NCBI RefSeq assembly: GCF_950023065.1
Contig: NC_088677.1
Location: forward strand, 40,316,555-40,380,554
Direction of reading: 5' to 3'
DNA length: 64,000 nucleotides
DNA from: Planococcus citri
Lineage: Eukaryota > Arthropoda > Insecta > Hemiptera > Pseudococcidae
The notes under the pieces were generated by a model. That model had not been told where the DNA came from, did not search any database, and was given only the letters and a program-made list of their open reading frames with translations. Numbering within the stretch: position 1 is the stretch's first letter; the number at the start of each line of letters is the position of its first letter. Shown here in pieces: positions 1 through 14,079 of the stretch. Both the position numbers and the translations under genes were made by a program.

Positions 1-3000
1 ACGTAAGTATAACAACACTCCGCCATTTTAAACCGCTTAATTTTATTCCCATTTAAAACATGACAATGGAAAACCGTAACGAGTAAAAATTCGCAAAATT
101 TCACCATCACTTTCTACTTAGGATACGTAGGTAAGTTCATAAAAGGTAAAATCAACAATTTTAGAAAATTTGATTTGTCTCCGACAACTTCAAAGTTTCC
201 ATCTTATTACTTTTCAAGCGCGAGAAGTGTCAGCTTCTAACCTAAAAATTCATGTCTTTTACTTTTGTAAAGTTGAATTTAATTACGAGAGGATGTAACC
301 GACAAGTTTAAAAGTTCTTCAAATCAAGGTTCGAATCAATAAGTATCACTTGAATGGTAAAGTTACATATCGAATCTTGTACTTATATTGCTCTCATTTC
401 AAGTGACATTAGAATGTAGGTACCTATATTACCGTATGTGTTTTTTTTGTCTTATTTTTTTTTATATAATAGGTCAACTTTTCTTTAAAACTCTCTAACA
501 ATATTTTTTATTGTAGATACAAAAAAGTTGTTCTTTTCTTCGCAACTTTTTATTTCCAAGTATCGATTCTTTGATTTTTATTTATAGTATAGGTAGTAAC
601 TACTAGGTACACAGAAAAATCTCAAAAAAAGAAAAAAAAATAGTTTGAACTTTCGTCTAGGTATTATAATAAGAAAACTGATACGAAAAACAATCTTGCT
701 ATTTTCAACTTCTATCTTAACGTCATTTAAAGGTTAATTAGCTAAGCCTACTTTTAGAAAACATGAACCTATTTTGAGGTTGCGAAAATATTTACTCGAG
801 ACAGTTATCAGGGCTGTCGACGAGAGAAGAAATGGCGTATTTTATGAACCAACAACGTTGGCCTTCCACAGAAACCTGACAAGTAAAGGAAAAAAATTCG
901 TATTATCTATTCTTAATTTGATCAGTAAAAGATGTACATTTTCTCACGCCATCATTATTGAAATTTTGGCCATTCTATGTATAAGAACTGCATCAACTTC
1001 CATTCAGTAAAAACTTTCACCATCTTTATGGAAGCATGCCATGTAAGTAGATTTGCAGATCTGGATACTTTTTTTCAATAGGAAGGGATGCACAATGTTT
1101 ACTAATACAAAGGCAATACAATTTTACGATGAAAAACAAATTATATTTTGATTATTCTGTGTCACACGAGTTTATGCGAAATTTATTTTTGCTTTGGAGT
1201 TGGCCAATTGGCAATATGACATTCGATAACACTAAAAAAAATTCCCATTAGAAGTTCTGCTTGCAATTTTTTCAAAATTCTGAGATCAATACGTAACGTA
1301 AGTATATAGGTACTGTAATTTCCATCCTGTGCCATATCGAAATCCATATAGGTAAGTATAGGTAAAGCGCAATCGAAATTCAATCATATAAATCAATACT
1401 GACAGCATGAAAAACACTTTCTTCTTTGCAACTTATAACTCACACTTTGTAGAGGTATAAGGTACCTGTATGGGTGTTACATTTGGAAATAAACTCGATT
1501 CGAACTACATTTTTACATCCGAATACAGTAGGTATATTCCTATAAATCATAACCAGGAAAACACACTCGAAAAATGCAAATTTCCTCAACATATGTAGAA
1601 AAAAAAGTGTTTCATTATACTTTGGCCTATTGATTTTCATTAATTCGTGAAATGAACGGTTCGCGTACTAATATGTATGCATGGAAAACATAATAGTTGA
1701 AAACTAAACTATGAAGCAATCAGTCACCTAAGACATGTTGCCAGTTGCCATCACTATTAGTACAGTAAACAAAACAAAACAAAGTTGCCGATATTTTCGT
1801 CAATTTATTTTGTTTCGATTTCAAGCATCAACGTTTTACTGCGCTTAAAGCAAAGCACGAGTGTCATGTTTACGCAAAAATTAATTTAATTGAAATCCAA
1901 GAAGAAAAAAATCAAACGAAAAAACTCGCTTTCATCGTCATTTCTCAACGAGCGACGACAAAATTATCACAAATGTACCTCCCTACCTACCTACCTACCT
2001 ACCTACCCAATTCGCTGACTTAAAATTTTTTGTGGACGTGAAATATTGTATGCGAACGACGAAAAAGGTCACGAATAAAATAAGGCGTTAGTTGGAGGTA
2101 AATTCAATATTTGAAATTTCAATGCCTATATCGTCTATACTTCTACCTATATCACCGCTATCAGGTTGAAAAATCACCCAACACTGACATTGCACATCAA
2201 GAGATGAACGTGGAAGGAACTAGATAAGTAGAAAACTTTTTTAAATAGGAAAATGTCATTTTCCAAGAATCATAAATTACTTGTAACTGCTTAAAATGCA
2301 AAGTAAAACCTAGGTAGATAAACGAAAATTTTCATTGCTTCACTTGTATGTAGGCCTATTTAATGAAATGAAAATGCATCTCATTGCAAACTTTCTTTTT
2401 TTCAACTTTTCCAAATGGAACGTGGTTTTTTTCAATTGCAAAAGTGGGGAACTGAGGAACAGAAATCCTTCTCTTATTTTAATTGCCTACTCATGCAGGT
2501 TATAATGTTTGTATGTACATCAAAAGATCTAAATATAGGGTTTAAGTAAGTCGTTTATATGTTGACTATACTTACTTAAAATTCATGCCGTAAGCAAAGT
2601 TTTGTTTCTGTTCGGCATTTTCGGCAATGATCAGCTCCTGACCCCCTCCCCCTTCCCCTCATAATTCATAAAAATTTTGTACCTTCAACACGAAAAACTA
2701 ATCAATCATTCAATGAATAGTTATAGATCAAAAATTTGATCACTTGAAGATTTTTTGATGCTAATAATAAGGATGAAGTGCCAATTATTCAAATATTTTT
2801 TGTTCATTTGCAGATGGCCATGTTGATTAAGAGCATACCTGTAGGTATAAAAATATGGCTACGATTGTGGATCTTCTTGAATAAGGAAATTTCTACGGGT
2901 ATATCGACTTTGGTCAATTTAAGTATCTAACAGTTTCCTCAATCGAAATTTGAGATAATAACAGAGCCCCTCAGCACTACGCAGGTACTTATACTTTATA

Positions 3001-4400
3001 AAGAGTTGAATCAGGGCACCTGGTATTTTTTTTGTTGAAAATTAGCCGCGACCGACGATGGAAAAACCATACTTAGAAAGATTTTAAAGGTACACAAATA
3101 AAATACCATCTTGAGAATTACACGTCATTACAGATACCTACCTTTTTATTTTCACATCAAAAAGCTTACTTTACGGTATGTCTTTCTAACAAATAAAAAT
3201 AAATAATCAGGGAGAGGTACCCAGCGAACTACATTTGTTTGTTTGTGATTTTTTCTATCAAACAACAACGATAACAATAACAGGAAAGGAAAATAAATCA
3301 AGCATTAGAGAGCAAGTCTAATTGCGAAAATTTGTCAGTACTACATGGGTGAAATTTTACAAAAGGGAGAAATCTGAAAAGCTATTTTTCATGAAAAAAA
3401 AAAGAAAAAAAAAGAATATACGAATAAGAGCCACTATAATAATTGGAAGAAAAAATACAGGTACATTAGGTACTTCTATAACGTACGTATATCTAACAAA
3501 AAAAAAACAAAACAAAAGTACGAGAAGTTTATAGTAACGGTGCATATACACTTACATAGATGCTTATTTCATAAATAAATGAAATTAGAGAATTGGCAAA
3601 GATGTGAATATCTCAGACTACATAGTAGATCATTCTCGAATGAAAATAATTATGTCAGATCTACCTATGCGTATATCAGTAAGTATGTTCTCTCTTCCCT
3701 CAAGTTTTTCAACGTTTATCAACAAAATTGCATACTTGGGTAAATTTTAATTTCAATATATGTACTTACGAGTATGTACAAATAAAATACAAGGTAACCA
3801 AAAATACCTACTTTCAGAGAAGGTTATTTCAAAATTTTATTATAAAAGCCGATGTCATTATATAGGTACACGTCAACATACCAACAGCATTTAACAATTG
3901 ACACTTACAAACTATTGAATGGTGCTGTACCCACCGTATATACTTATACCAACGAATATAGCACAGTAGCATGTAAGCATATAGTACAAAAGCTCGTATG
4001 CATAATGAATCACTTGTCAAAAGGTTTCATTTAGCTCTTAGTGTTACAGACAGTATTACGTTTAGCAGTCAATATACTACATAGCTCCCTAAAATGTGTT
4101 GCTCAAACTAAGATAAGCCATTATATGCAAATATCTTTCTGTATACTTGGGTGAAATACAAATGTAAAACTATAGATATAAATATACCAATAGGTACCTA
4201 CATTTGAAAACAACATAGGTAAATAAACTCCCCACAACCGCACTGACGACGATGTCGAATGACAATAAATAAAATTATAATTTAATAATAAAAAAATCTA
4301 ATAATGAAATGTCATAATCGCTGATATATCACTTCATCGCAAACAGAAGCTAGCCGAACAGTGCATTGACATGAATTTAATGGCCATAGCTTTCCACAAG
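1..4400. other. Gene-poor AT-rich DNA, no gene recognised
   Basis: No open frame here has recognisable protein character; the short ones present are low-complexity or chance frames. Visible content is simple sequence: a CTAC microsatellite near 1983-2007, poly-T/poly-A runs, and many scattered TAGGTA/TACCTA words. It could be intergenic, or an intron of a gene whose exons lie outside the window; nothing here tells the two apart. Confidence 0.6.
1983..2007. repeat. CTAC tetranucleotide microsatellite
   Basis: About six uninterrupted CTAC/CCTA units. The same tetranucleotide, on either strand, recurs near 15,321-15,344, 37,510-37,535 and 62,860-62,902 and supplies the GTAGGTACC words spread over the intergenic DNA. 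Confidence 0.9.
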
Positions 4401-5048
4401 CGAACGTCCGCGTTTTCGGAGAACAATAGACAGGCATAACTTTGAACGTCTAAAAAAAGCAACTCTAAACGTTCAAAAAGCATAACTTTCAATGTCCGCG
4501 TTTACAAACAATAGAATATCCTTTATTATAATGAAAAACGAAGGGAAAAGTTGAGTAGGGTTGCTAAATATCAGATCTATATTGAATTTCGGTGATTCAT
4601 ACCCACAGGCTATAACCTCTATCCACTTATTCTAAAAATAGGTAAATGCTATCGGCCAAATTTTTATACACTACTCTTGATTCGAATTTTGGAATTGTTT
4701 AATTGACTTCAATATGGAATAGGTACCTCGAGGAGAAAAAAATGTTGAGTCGTTTTTTACCGCAATAGGTACCTTACCTAGGTACCAATTTCTTCCGCTC
4801 CGAGGAAAATCCAACGTACGAGTACAAACCTTATTTATCTACGTAAGTTATTTTCCTGTTTCATTATCAAGTACCATTTACAAATTAGATAACATTTAGC
4901 AACGCTACGTCACTTTTTCGTTAGTTTTCCAGTACCTAGGCTACATAAGAAATTCTATTATTTGCAAAAGCGGCGGATGTTCGACGATGTGCTCTTCGGA
5001 TATTCGAAATTGTGCCTTCCCATTGTTCTCGAAAAACGCGGACGTTCG
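4401..5048. mobile_element. Candidate 648-bp non-autonomous element with about 27-bp inverted ends
   Basis: The left end reads CGAACGTCCGCGTTTTCGGA and is followed by GAACAAT. The reverse complement of the right end starts CGAACGTCCGCGTTTTTCGA and is also followed by GAACAAT, so the two ends match over about 27 bp with few differences. Both ends carry inner degenerate copies of the same words: CATAACTTTGAACGTC on the left and GGATGTTCGA/GGATATTCGA on the right. I see no open frame for a transposase and no convincing target duplication in the flanks, so the boundary and class are unsettled. A decayed foldback or Mutator-like MITE would fit. Confidence 0.5.
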
Positions 5049-8000
5049 GATATGCAACGTAGTTTAATTCAGCGTTAATCAAAGGAAACTTACAAACAGG
5101 TTAGCCACAGAAACTATAATTAATTCATGCATAACAAATGTTTTCGAACGGGTAAACCATTAACATTATCCTTCGTAGGTAAAAGATGAAATAAAATTTT
5201 AGTTTTCAATTAATATCAAACTAAACCCACGCACAAAATTCCTACCTACCGATACACTAATAGGTGATGATATTATGTACATACATATATGTATTATGTA
5301 CCTACTATTAAGCAGATAAAAACAGGAATGCAAGAAAGATACCTACTTAGGCTATAGCCATTAGGTCACCTACTTATGAACTAAGAAGAAGAAATTTTTA
5401 AAAACAAACTTTATTACGAGTAGGTATATACTTAGGTCATTTCATGAAGGTGTACACCTAAGCTACTTCGATTATGACCATTTGACCAATATAAATATTG
5501 AAAAAAGTACCTGATAAAAAAAATTAAAAATTAAAGAAACAAAAACAAAAAACAAAATTATTTCATAAAAAAAAAAAAAATCCATTTTCTCCCATTAATT
5601 CGTATCTTTCGACGCTTTATTTCGTAATATAATCGTCATCTGTCAGAAAAGCCGTTCGAAAGAGTCACTAAAGGGTAGCCGGTAGATATACCTACAGTTT
5701 GTGGTCGTTATACTGTCATTTGAATAACTGTACCATGGCACATTTAGGTTCTACCCGTTTACAAAATTGAAGATTTACTTTTTCCCAACATCTACTTCTA
5801 CATACCTAGCTATATGAAGTAATTTTTCATAATAATGTTCGTCATGTCATGAATTTTCATTTTCGGTACCTATTAGGTGCATGTACGATAAACTTGAAAT
5901 TTTTCTATTCTGCGCTAAATACGATAGATACCTAGTATTAATGAGATTTTCTTTGTCTTCGGCATGGAATACACATAGTCATTATGTGAATTTGACGCCT
6001 GTAAAGCATTCACCCTTAAAGTATCTATATTAAGTAACTCATTAACAGCGAATACGTTATAAATTGATAGGATTTTGTAAGATTTGACATTTTGGGTTTA
6101 TCGCGTAATGAAGGATGAATATACGTAGACTTATTCTTCGGGAACTCGGTGGGAACAAGCGAAAGATAAACTTTGTCTAGACGGCAGTAGATAAATGTGT
6201 ATCTAGTACGTAGCTAGTAGCTACACCTGAAATGAGCCTTGAAATACATTCAGGCCCAAAAGTGTCAATAGAAAGAGGTATAATTTTTGTGTTTTACTTC
6301 CTCATAATCTCTCCTGGGGTTGAAATTATTCTACAAGTTTCGCTTTTCTACCATATGTACCTTACATACATATTATGATATTATCACTAGTTTTAGAGTA
6401 AGTCTAAGAAATGTTAGGAAATGAAAGAAATTCTGATTTTCGAAATATTGGTATTCAATTGCTTCCTTTCAGGTGTTCCGAGACCTTCTCACTCCAAATA
6501 ATATTAATTAGGTACCCATCTATTCCTTCAATTTAACTTCCCTCGTCTCGCCTCTCGCCTCCTCTCCACACCGCCTGAAGATCTTTCATACTTAGGTATG
6601 TTCCCGAATATAATCCGCGAGCGTTTAATTAGGTACCTATCTAGGTAAGTACATCAATTTTCGAATAGATAGGTACCTTTACCTATAAAGAATGTTAAAA
6701 TAAGTACTTTTATCTAATGCTAACTTAAATTTTGGGACATATGACCCTTATCCTCCCTCAAAATTTACCTCAATGAGCTCAGGATTATTTCTTGATGTTG
6801 TTACCTCCAACGAATAGAACAACAACCGAAATTCAGCAAAATTTAAAAATTGATTATCCCTTGAAGCGATCATTTTTAGATCAAGCGTGAAATCGAGTGA
6901 GAAATCAAAATCGGCGATTTTACATTTCTCAGTAGATATTTTTGAAACTCAATTAGGTACAGCTACTCCTAGTGCTCAATTCTTCAAAAATTACCCAAGT
7001 ACCTTTTTTTTTTATTAAAAGTAGATATGTACCTTGAAATGAAAAAAAATGGTTATTTTCAATCACAAAAGGGAAAAAAGTTGCTCACAATTAAATTTGA
7101 AAACGGATGCCCTAGTTATTGGACGTTTCAAGGAACTTTTCAAAGATCCATTTTTCTCTTTATGCCTTTTTTAAGATATTCAGACTAATTAATACCTTTA
7201 CCTATGGCTTGATTTTTTTCACCAACTACCCAAGTAACTACGAGTATAACGAATCACCGTCGTTTTTTACTCATCAGCTGCGAAGCTGAGATGATTCCGA
7301 TAACGAACGTCAATTCGAATTAATTTCGACTCAACCAAAAGGAGATGATAAAGGGCAAAACAAAAATGAAAGGAACAATTTTACGCTACTCATAAATTTA
7401 CGTTTGAATTTGAATTAAAATTTACTCCGAAAAGCTTGATTAATAAATAATTTATCTAAAGCTCCAAGTGATACGAAAGTGTGTAGCATAATGAAGGTGA
7501 GTAAAACACATATACACCAGCGCCTTTATTCTTTGCAACACTAATTAAATAGAAATACTTAGTAGGTACTAGCAGTTAATTAATTTTTGTAACTTCAGAA
7601 ATAAGCTTAAAGTTTAGTCTACATAACACTTTTTTACCCAGGAATTAGGATAATACCGCGGTAACACTTGGCATTTTCCATATCTGTGTATAACCGAGCT
7701 ATAAAATCCCTTTTGAGTGTTAGGCTACACAGCGTATTATAAATTTCTCAGCTTTTTAAATTCTTTTTTTCGTTTTTTAAAGCTATTGTTCAACGTTTCT
7801 GAAGGAGCGGTAGGTACCTATGTACCTATGAGTAAGTGCATAGAGATGCCGCTTTGTAAAAGAACTTCACATTTTAGGTTTACACTTTACAAGTGATGAT
7901 ACACGCACAATTGTACATATTCGCGAGAAAAATTCTATTTCATGAAAAGTGTAAAATGTTTTTCGTTCTTATATGGTAGGTAATTTTTAAAACTAACTTT

Positions 8001-11000
8001 ATGCCATTTGAAGGCTGCTCGAATACTTAATTGATACTACATATGTAGTATACACAGCATTTTACTCGTATTTTACAAGTTGAAGTTTTCTGAAAGTGGA
8101 AATAGAGATCAATTTTTATTTGCATTTCTTTCAAATTATTCGCGTATTAGACAAATATGTTTAACACAACAAGTCGTTACAATAGACGAGTGAAAATCGA
8201 GAATATATTTCAAAGCGCAGAAATCTTCCATAAAGGCCGATCATTTTTCAATTTCACTCTCTGACAAAAAGAATTTTAACAGTATAGGCAGAAAATTAAT
8301 GAGAAAAATTCTATTTTTACCCAACCAAATCGACTATTAGTACTAGGCCTTGCCTTCTTTACATTTTACGAGACAAGAGAAAAATCCAACGGAAGAATTT
8401 CAGCCTTTTAACATTATTGACTCGAGTTTCACGATCAGATTTGCGAGGAAAAAAAGTTAAGTATAAGAAAATAGTATATTTTTTGTACTCCCTGTATGAA
8501 TTCGCTCATCTACGATCTATCAACGCTGACAAAAGATAGACGTTGAATTATATCTACGTAAGTACGTAAACAAATAATTAAACAAGTATCTATAATAGCG
8601 TAGTAATCTGCGTTTTGATACCTCGTTTCATTATTAATAATTCATCGCATATAGGCTATTAGACCAAATTATATCTGTTAGGTATTCCCAGGGCAATTTG
8701 TACCTACCAGCTTATTAACATCGCATGTATTACCACGAGATGTTACCTAGAGCCCGATGTAAATGAAATTTTTCAAATTTGTTACACGTAATTATTGTTT
8801 AATATACTTAATATATTTCTGAATTTCGAGTTGAAATCAATATAAATGTTGCGGGCTAAAAATGGATACTGTGGAACAGAATATTTGTATCTATAATATC
8901 TACCTACCATACCCGAATTTCAAGGCGAAATAATAGGTAGTCAATAAAAGCGATAAACTCAACGTAATAAAATTAATCTTTTTATGAATATCTACTTTTT
9001 TTAATAACCGTGATATTAATAAAATAAATATTTTATAAAAAATTTAATATTGCTTTACTTGGAACATCTGAAACATCGCATAATTTTATTGAGATTTTTG
9101 ATCAACTTTTTAGTTTTAATAATTTATTTTAACGAATACATAGTTTGCCTCCTCCCCAATCACCCATTCTGGGTGAATATTTTTCGGAGAATTGTTAATA
9201 AATTGAATTATTACACTCAACAACAATGCGAAAAATGTTTCATATACCTAAGATTAATTACGGTGAGATGAAGAAGTTCTGATTGATTTTATAGGTTTTT
9301 GCTATTTATAATGATCGAGTCAAAAATGTTTTCGTCGGGGTTTTTTTTTTTTAATTCTAGACAAGTAGGCAATGTCACTGACATATTTTATTAAAATCTT
9401 AAAATAGTCCCATCCCATTCAAATTTATAGATTAAAAGCTTCATTTTACGACGTTTTTGACACCCTGTACGTGATATCAAAATCGTGTATTTCGCTTCCT
9501 TTGGGCCGAATAAAATAAAAAACCACCAATCAGGACTTTTTTTATCGCATTGTATGACGGAGGAAAAAAAGTAAGCAGGTATTACAACTTCAATAAAACT
9601 GTGAGATTTTCTTTCCGAAAGAGAAATTGCTCTATGGATTTACGCATGAGTAGCCTTTTACACTGCAAGAGGAAACATCGGATATGTTTTCTGAAGTATT
9701 GCCACATGACACATTTGTAAATGATATGAACCATCACCTTTCACTTAACACGGGTTGATACGCCGTGACCCACGTGGCGTTCGTTTTCTCAATTTCTTCT
9801 TCCTCGTGGGGTTAAAATCAGCACCTCAGGTGCCTATATGCTTACACCACTTCAAAATATAGATTTCATTGCACAAATCCTACCACAAGTAATTGAATCG
9901 TTCAGTTCTAAAACGTGCCATTCCGAATAATATGAATTTTTGAAAAACCGAAAAAAACTTGGGTATTCTTTATTTTTTGAGTCAACTAATGTTCGGAGAC
10001 GTTTTTCTTCTTGAAGGTATGATAAATTTGAGGGCGCTGATTTCATTCTTATAATAACTTCTTGAGGCAAATACCCTAAATGAGCGGGAATCTTGGGCAT
10101 TATTTGTAGGAATGAAACAGCGACGCGACGTGTAACCTGCAGATAAGTGAAAATCACGCACCTAGCATAAATATAACCAAATCTTTTTTAAAAATCCAAA
10201 ATTTTTGACCTCCTTCCCTTCGTATTCTTGGGTACATTATTATAATTTATAAGTTTATAACTGATCGAAAATCACATATTTCGAGATCAGATTCTCCTGA
10301 AGGAGGGACGAAGGGTATAAGAAGGCCACGATGGGCTCCAACAATTTTTCACCACTCAATTAATTTTTTTTCCCAAATGACACGACTTTTGAAATTTTTG
10401 AAAAAATCACTGTAACCATCGTGGCTGCAAAAATATCCCTATAATATGATTCATGCGGTGCTAGGTGGCTAGGGGCAAAAAATGAATAGGTAAGTACCTC
10501 ACAATTTATCAGCAGATATGAGTGATGTACTTTTTTGTAAACCTGGAATTACTTAGTTTATTTTGAAAAATTTTATCACGAAAGAATTTCATATTAGTCT
10601 CGAGAACAGTGTACGAACACAAAGCATCAAGTAAGTATACCGGGTATCTTTACCTTTTGAGTTCATTAAGTAATAGATAGTGCTTGTGTTCTCACCGAGC
10701 CTTTTACAAATTTAAATGACGCTAATTTCAAATTTCGTTCCTTTTTCAGCTCATTTTACCGTACAATTGATCATTAGCACGGTTTTTGTGAATTAAGAAA
10801 ATATATTTCTTCATTTTAAAAGAAAGGGAAAAAACAAAAAGATCATTGTATAAAATTATAGCCAGACTTGAAATATAAATTATTTATAAGTAAAGAGGAA
10901 ACGAGTAGATATACCTAACGTATTGTATACATTTGCGATTTCATCCATCTATGTACAACTTCCTTTCATCATGATACATTGTAGGTAGCGGAGCTAACTT

Positions 11001-13080
11001 GGGTACGAATATGAGCGTACAGTATATTTCTGCAGGTAAGTATTGGATATGTTTGTGCAACACATTGCGATAAATTGATTAAAAAGTGTTCACAGTTCTC
11101 GCCTGTACGTTGCTTTCTTACAAGAATATATAGCATCGTTATATTATTTTATTCGGGGAACAAAAAAGTACATATTTACTAATATACTTAACGCGGTATA
11201 CATAGCCAATAAACCACAGGAAAAATTATATTTATATTCCATCCATTTCATATACCAACCCATAGGTACTCGCCCATCACCGCCATCACCCAAACTGCCA
11301 CCCAAACTTAATTTACAGTTTGTTCTTTTGATTTATATTTGATAGAACACCAAATTGAAAATCGGCTTTGTTTATATCTACCATTGATAATGTAAACTTC
11401 GAAATTTTCAGTTTATTAGACACAAAGTACCTCACAAATTTTTTTATAGATTAGCGACATGAATGAATTTTTTTAAATTTTCAACACATTTTTTATCAAT
11501 TTGTACCCACACAATTTATCTATTCAAAGCTTATTATCACAAGTATTCAGTCAACTTTCTTTCGCATTTGCAATTAACGTTTAAGCTCAAACGTATGAAT
11601 CGTGAAAAATTATGTGAGATTAATATGTAAATTTCTCTTATTACACCCTATCCAGTATCCACCATAAAAGTCGTCCCTAATCTTCTATGCGCTTCTCTTC
11701 GCACAGTTTTTCACTACCTATATGTGCTTCAGATATTTCATGCTTGAATTTATTCCCTTATTACCTACGTATTAAGTGTCCACCGCTAGAAAAAAATGAA
11801 CCAATCTATTTTCAAAAAAAAAGTAATGGTTTGTGGACTAAATGAGAATTATTCTCATTTCGGCTAAGAACAATAATTGCCTGTTTTTTTTCAGAATATT
11901 CCCATTTTTTCCAAGAAATAAATACCTACTTGACAATTTTGAAAATCAGTACAAGCATAAAATATTTTGTATCATTTAATGAACTTTTAAAAATCCATTT
12001 CTTAAAAATCATTGGAAACTATCCCAATTTAATTACTCGTAACTAATTATCATGGGACTGTTCCATACTTCTTAGTAGGTTTGTATAACCGTTTCAAAAT
12101 TCAAAAAACTTTTAGAGTTTCATACTTATATGTACCTATCTACACCTACATTAATTTAGCTCGAAGTTTCACTTCGCAATTTTACGTTTATTCATAATTT
12201 CATATAGGTGTCCACTTAGGTACGTTTTCTCCAAATATAAAAACTTTTTTAGCAACGATATGTCTACTCTATGACAATAAAACTATGTAAGTAGTACAAA
12301 TTACATTTCAGTTTACGAAATGTTCAGACCATTCAAACTGAAATATTAAACATAAAACTAGTAATAGCCAAAATATATTTGACAAGCCGCACATAGTTTG
12401 TATCATACAAACTTTTTTAGTCCGAATTCCCGAATGAACCACATTACATTACCAAGGAGAAACTATTTAATTCGAATTTATGACTGGTCAATGTGCAAGC
12501 GTACTAAAGTACAAGAAGTAATATCATCCTATCGAGAAAGGGATTTATTGTAACAAATGCATTTAAAAATAACACGAATTTTGCATTGGAATTAAATTGA
12601 AATTAATAGCGAAAAGATGGGCCTAAAAAACGGAATCTTTGCGGAAGGTAGATAAGTATCTACTTTTGGAATCCAAGGCCTTGCACTACATGTCTGCACT
12701 GTACCCTTCTGTAACTAGAACTAGGGCTACCTACTCGATTGAAAATTTCATATATTGTTGCAGTACTTGGCGATTTTTTGATATCATTAATTCTTTTAAT
12801 CAAGCAGTCCGGTCGGACTGCCCCGCCAAGCAAGAAAAAAAAACGAACACAAAAAAAAACAAAAACCGATAATACCAAACGTGATGACAGTCCGGCCACT
12901 TACTGCTTATATTCCCTGAACAACTAAGCGTATTTTCGATGATGAATTTCTCGCGAATAAATACACGCACGAATCTGATTTTTTGATATGTTGTTGGCAT
13001 CAACGAGAGCTTTAATTTGGTATGCTTACAAACTTTCTACGGTAAAAAATGATGTAGATTGGAATACCCAAAGTTAGCAT
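5049..13080. other. Gene-poor AT-rich DNA
   Basis: No convincing gene. A short inverted pair (GCCACGATGG near 10,326 and its complement near 10,418) and an exon-like minus-strand frame near 9.9-10.1 kb (listed separately) are the only structures I could pick out. The rest is AT-rich sequence with dispersed TAGGTACCTA words. Confidence 0.55.
9893..10145 (-). CDS. Possible isolated exon or gene remnant, unrecognised
   Basis: On the minus strand a frame of about 84 codons opens right after a splice-acceptor-like CTGCAG and ends at a donor-like GTAGG. It contains the segments KIPAHLGYLPQEVIIRMKS and EWHVLELNDSITCG. The mixed amino-acid composition, without poly-Lys or poly-Phe, looks more like coding sequence than the other intergenic frames. 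I cannot assign it to a family, and no partner exon is visible within several kb on either side. It may be an exon of a gene with very long introns, a decayed gene, a transposon fragment, or chance. Confidence 0.25.
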
Positions 13081-13096
13081 TTTGGGGTAATTTTTG

Positions 13097-14049
13097 AAAT
13101 CACTAATCTTCGTGTCAAGAGAAAACTACTGAACCAATTCAAGTCAAATTTCGTACACTGGTGTAAATTAATGAGTTATTTTTAGATACAACGTCAGTTT
13201 TGAAAAAAAATTATTTTTGACCCCCTTTTTCTCAATTTTAAAATTTCTTTCCCCCCTAAAACACCCTCAAAATGAAAATTTTTCGCGGTACCGTAGAAAA
13301 GGGTCATCTACATTATATTCGCCATCATTGTGCAAAATTTCAAGCAAATCGGTTCATTTGGAAAGGCTGTAGCCTTGTCAACGGAAATTTAAGCATGAAA
13401 TTTCGTGATGACTATTTCCATTTTTCATCCTAAACCACCCAAAAAATGAAAATTGTTAGCTGTATCATAAAAAAGGGTAATCTACATCATATTCACTATC
13501 AATGTGCAAAATCTCAAGCAAATCGGTTCATTAAGAGAGGCTGTAGCCTTGTCAACGGAAATTTCAGCATGAAAATTCATGACAATTTCCGTTGACAAGG
13601 CTACAGCTTCTCCAAATGAACCGATTTGCTTGAAATTTTGCACAGTTGTATTAAATGTGATGCAGATGACCCTTTTTTATGGTACAGCAAACAATTTTCA
13701 TTTTTAGGGTGGTTGAGGGTGAAAAATAGAAATATTCATGAAATTTCATGCTTAAATTTCCGTTGACAAGGCTACAGCTTCTCCAAATGAACCGATTTGC
13801 TTGAAATTTTGCAAAATGATAGCGAATATAATGTAGATGACCCTTTTCTACGGTACAACGAGAAATTTTCATTTTTGGGGGGTTTTATGGGGGAAAGCAA
13901 TTTTCAAATTGTGAAAAAGGGAGTCAAAAATGATTTTTTTAAAAAACTAACGTTATATTTTTAAATAATACCCTAATTTAAATCACTGTACGAAATTTGA
14001 CTCATATCAGTTCGGTAGTGTTCTTCTAGTGAGAAACTTTGTGATTTAA
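13097..14049. repeat. About 950-bp foldback (inverted repeat) built from about 176-bp units
   Basis: The left arm (about 13,097-13,563) and right arm (about 13,584-14,049) are reverse complements at moderate to high identity around an axis at 13,573-13,574. The loop is only about 20 nt. The innermost 24 nt of each arm (13,540-13,563 and 13,584-13,607) pair perfectly. Each arm holds two diverged copies of a unit of about 176 bp that starts ATGAAAAT; in the left arm they begin near 13,271 and 13,447. The word CAAGCAAATCGGTTCATT therefore occurs twice on each strand. The unit reads as a short open frame in both arms, but this follows from nucleotide similarity and does not show a gene. The outer arm sections are the most diverged. 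Confidence 0.85.
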
Positions 14050-14079
14050 TCAACAAATTATTCTAAAATTGTTGGTGTA

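Noticed and set aside
3322..3551. Lys-rich plus-strand and Phe-rich minus-strand frames
   Set aside because: These are low-complexity A/T-run translations.
12639..13003. Four overlapping frames of 62-79 codons
   Set aside because: They are mutually overlapping frames over a poly-A-rich stretch; none has protein character.
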